Below are positions 13,802 to 14,740 of a stretch of DNA of 14,740 nt, piece by piece (position 1 is the first letter of the stretch; each line of letters opens with the position of its first letter). Origin of the DNA: an uncultured bacterium. Its GTDB lineage: Bacteria; Bacteroidota; Bacteroidia; Chitinophagales; Chitinophagaceae. Below the pieces are notes generated by a model. That model worked only from the letters and a program-made list of their open reading frames with translations. It did no database searches and was not told the origin of the DNA. Location: positions 1 through 14,740 of the forward strand of contig CAJBPC010000150.1 in NCBI GenBank assembly GCA_903957405.1, written 5' to 3'. A program made the position numbers and the translations under genes.

Positions 13802-14740
13802 TTAGACGTTGTTCATCCGGAAGCCAATGGGCGAACGATGGTTGGTTGTCTGCGTATCCGGTTCTTCGTGGTTGTAGATCTCCGCCAGTGTCATTTGCCG
13901 GGTCTGTTGGGGTAATTGATGGCCGAGGTCTGACATCAGCGATACGGTCTTGTCGACCGATAGTGTCTTGAATTCATAAATGGATGAGAGGCGGCCTTTT
14001 CGCAAGAGAGCCTTGTCGATTTTTTTCTGTTCTGTATTGAACGTCGCGATGATCTGTATCCCCAGGCTCTCACCGAGCAGGCCGTCGGTGAGGTTGAGGA
14101 GCATGGCGATGCTTGAGTTCCTTCCCATCTCTCGGGATGTCAGCAATTCTTCAGCATCTTCGATGACAAATATGCAGTTTTCGTGGTCGATGAGGAATTT
14201 CGTCATGGTCGGCGTCTCGAGGGTTGCGGCGATGGCGGTGGTGACGAAAATGACTTTTTTGTTGAGGTTGTGTATCAGGTGCCTGAGGTAGGTTGATTTC
14301 CCCGTGCCCGGCTGCCCGTGCAACAGGAATAGCCCGCTTTGATTCTTCTTTTTCAATTCGCGGAGCATCTTCTGATGGATCGGGAGCAGGTCGTCGTTGT
14401 AGTGCGTATCCAGACTCATCTTGGGTTTGCGGATGTTCAGCGGGGTGGTGGTCAGCCGGTCGAATTTGAAAACGAGCAGAGAAATGCTTTTCTCCTTGCC
14501 GGGCTTCGTGAAACTGCTCCGGAGTCCATGCACGATCTCCCTGGCTCTTTTGCTTTCCGTGGCAGGGTACAGCACCCGCAGATCCGTATCCTCCACCTGG
14601 AAGAGCATGCGTTCTTCCGTCACAAACAGCACCTCATTGTGGGAGAACTGGTTCTTGGCGTTGTTGTAAATGGCTTTTTCATGCCTGGCGATGATCTTGC
14701 CGGCATGACCGCTTTGGATGGATTCGATCAATGCGTCTGA
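13802..14740 (-). CDS. AAA-family ATPase (Bcs1-like P-loop), 5' end cut off by the window
   Basis: The frame stays open to the last base of the window, so the start is missing; the TTG at 14729-14731 is not a credible start. 312 residues are visible (numbered from 14740). The N-terminal ~110 residues are an unassigned domain. An AAA ATPase core follows with Walker A GQPGTGKST (142-150), a Walker B in which the acidic pair reads Glu-Asp (CIFVIEDAEELL, 194-195), sensor-1 Asn235 (IIATFNTE) and second-region-of-homology arginines in DKALLRKGR (Arg247, Arg250). The ED-type Walker B and the RKGR block are shared with Bcs1-like and related AAA proteins. It ends in RSPIGFRMNNV. Family members remodel proteins as oligomers, and the partner here is unknown. 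Two hairpins and 361 bases separate it from the efflux operon, so it is probably a separate unit. Confidence 0.9.
   Translation of the reverse strand, partial: SDALIESIQSGHAGKIIARHEKAIYNNAKNQFSHNEVLFVTEERMLFQVEDTDLRVLYPATESKRAREIVHGLRSSFTKPGKEKSISLLVFKFDRLTTTPLNIRKPKMSLDTHYNDDLLPIHQKMLRELKKKNQSGLFLLHGQPGTGKSTYLRHLIHNLNKKVIFVTTAIAATLETPTMTKFLIDHENCIFVIEDAEELLTSREMGRNSSIAMLLNLTDGLLGESLGIQIIATFNTEQKKIDKALLRKGRLSSIYEFKTLSVDKTVSLMSDLGHQLPQQTRQMTLAEIYNHEEPDTQTTNHRSPIGFRMNNV

Noticed and set aside
13470..13805. 111-codon plus-strand frame between TetR and the AAA gene
   Set aside because: It has no recognisable features, crosses two perfect hairpins and overlaps the 3' end of the AAA gene and the TetR upstream region.

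Overview
The window looks like part of a Bacteroidota chromosome, probably of the Chitinophagales/Sphingobacteriales type. The main reasons are a PorQ homologue (a type IX secretion component confined to this group), a Bacteroidota-style Lon, start codons without clear Shine-Dalgarno sequences, and TAnnTTTG-like promoter boxes. Base composition is near or slightly above 50% GC by eye and looks uniform. I see no insertion sequences, tRNAs, rRNAs, CRISPR arrays or phage genes.

Left part (1-6539, + strand): a 5'-truncated membrane-anchored metallophosphoesterase, a small outer-membrane beta-barrel protein, the ATP-dependent protease Lon, PorQ, and an unrecognised 238-residue protein with a poly-lysine tail. 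These appear to be separate or short transcription units. Hairpins with T tracts follow the barrel gene (1936-1964) and lon (4668-4704).

Right part (6627-13440, - strand): a seven-gene efflux operon reading right to left: TetR regulator, TolC-like outer-membrane channel, HlyD/YbhG-like lipoprotein adaptor, two ABC ATPases, and two ABC-2 permeases. Neighbouring genes overlap or nearly touch at most junctions. The content and order match the E. coli cecR-ybhGFSR system. Here the YbhF double ATPase is split into two proteins and a dedicated TolC channel is added. The two ATPases carry complementary defects: one lacks the Q-loop Gln and the H-loop His, the other lacks a proper signature motif. 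They should therefore form a heterodimer with one competent ATP site. A TTAACC/GGTTAA operator touches a perfect -7 box just in front of the TetR start, which implies autorepression of the whole operon.

Right edge (13802-14740, - strand): a 5'-truncated AAA-family ATPase, separated from the efflux operon by a 361-base non-coding stretch with two perfect hairpins.

Nothing here amounts to a wholly new system. The most useful observations are the split asymmetric exporter, its operator, a possible second operator-like site behind lon, and the unknown gene next to porQ.
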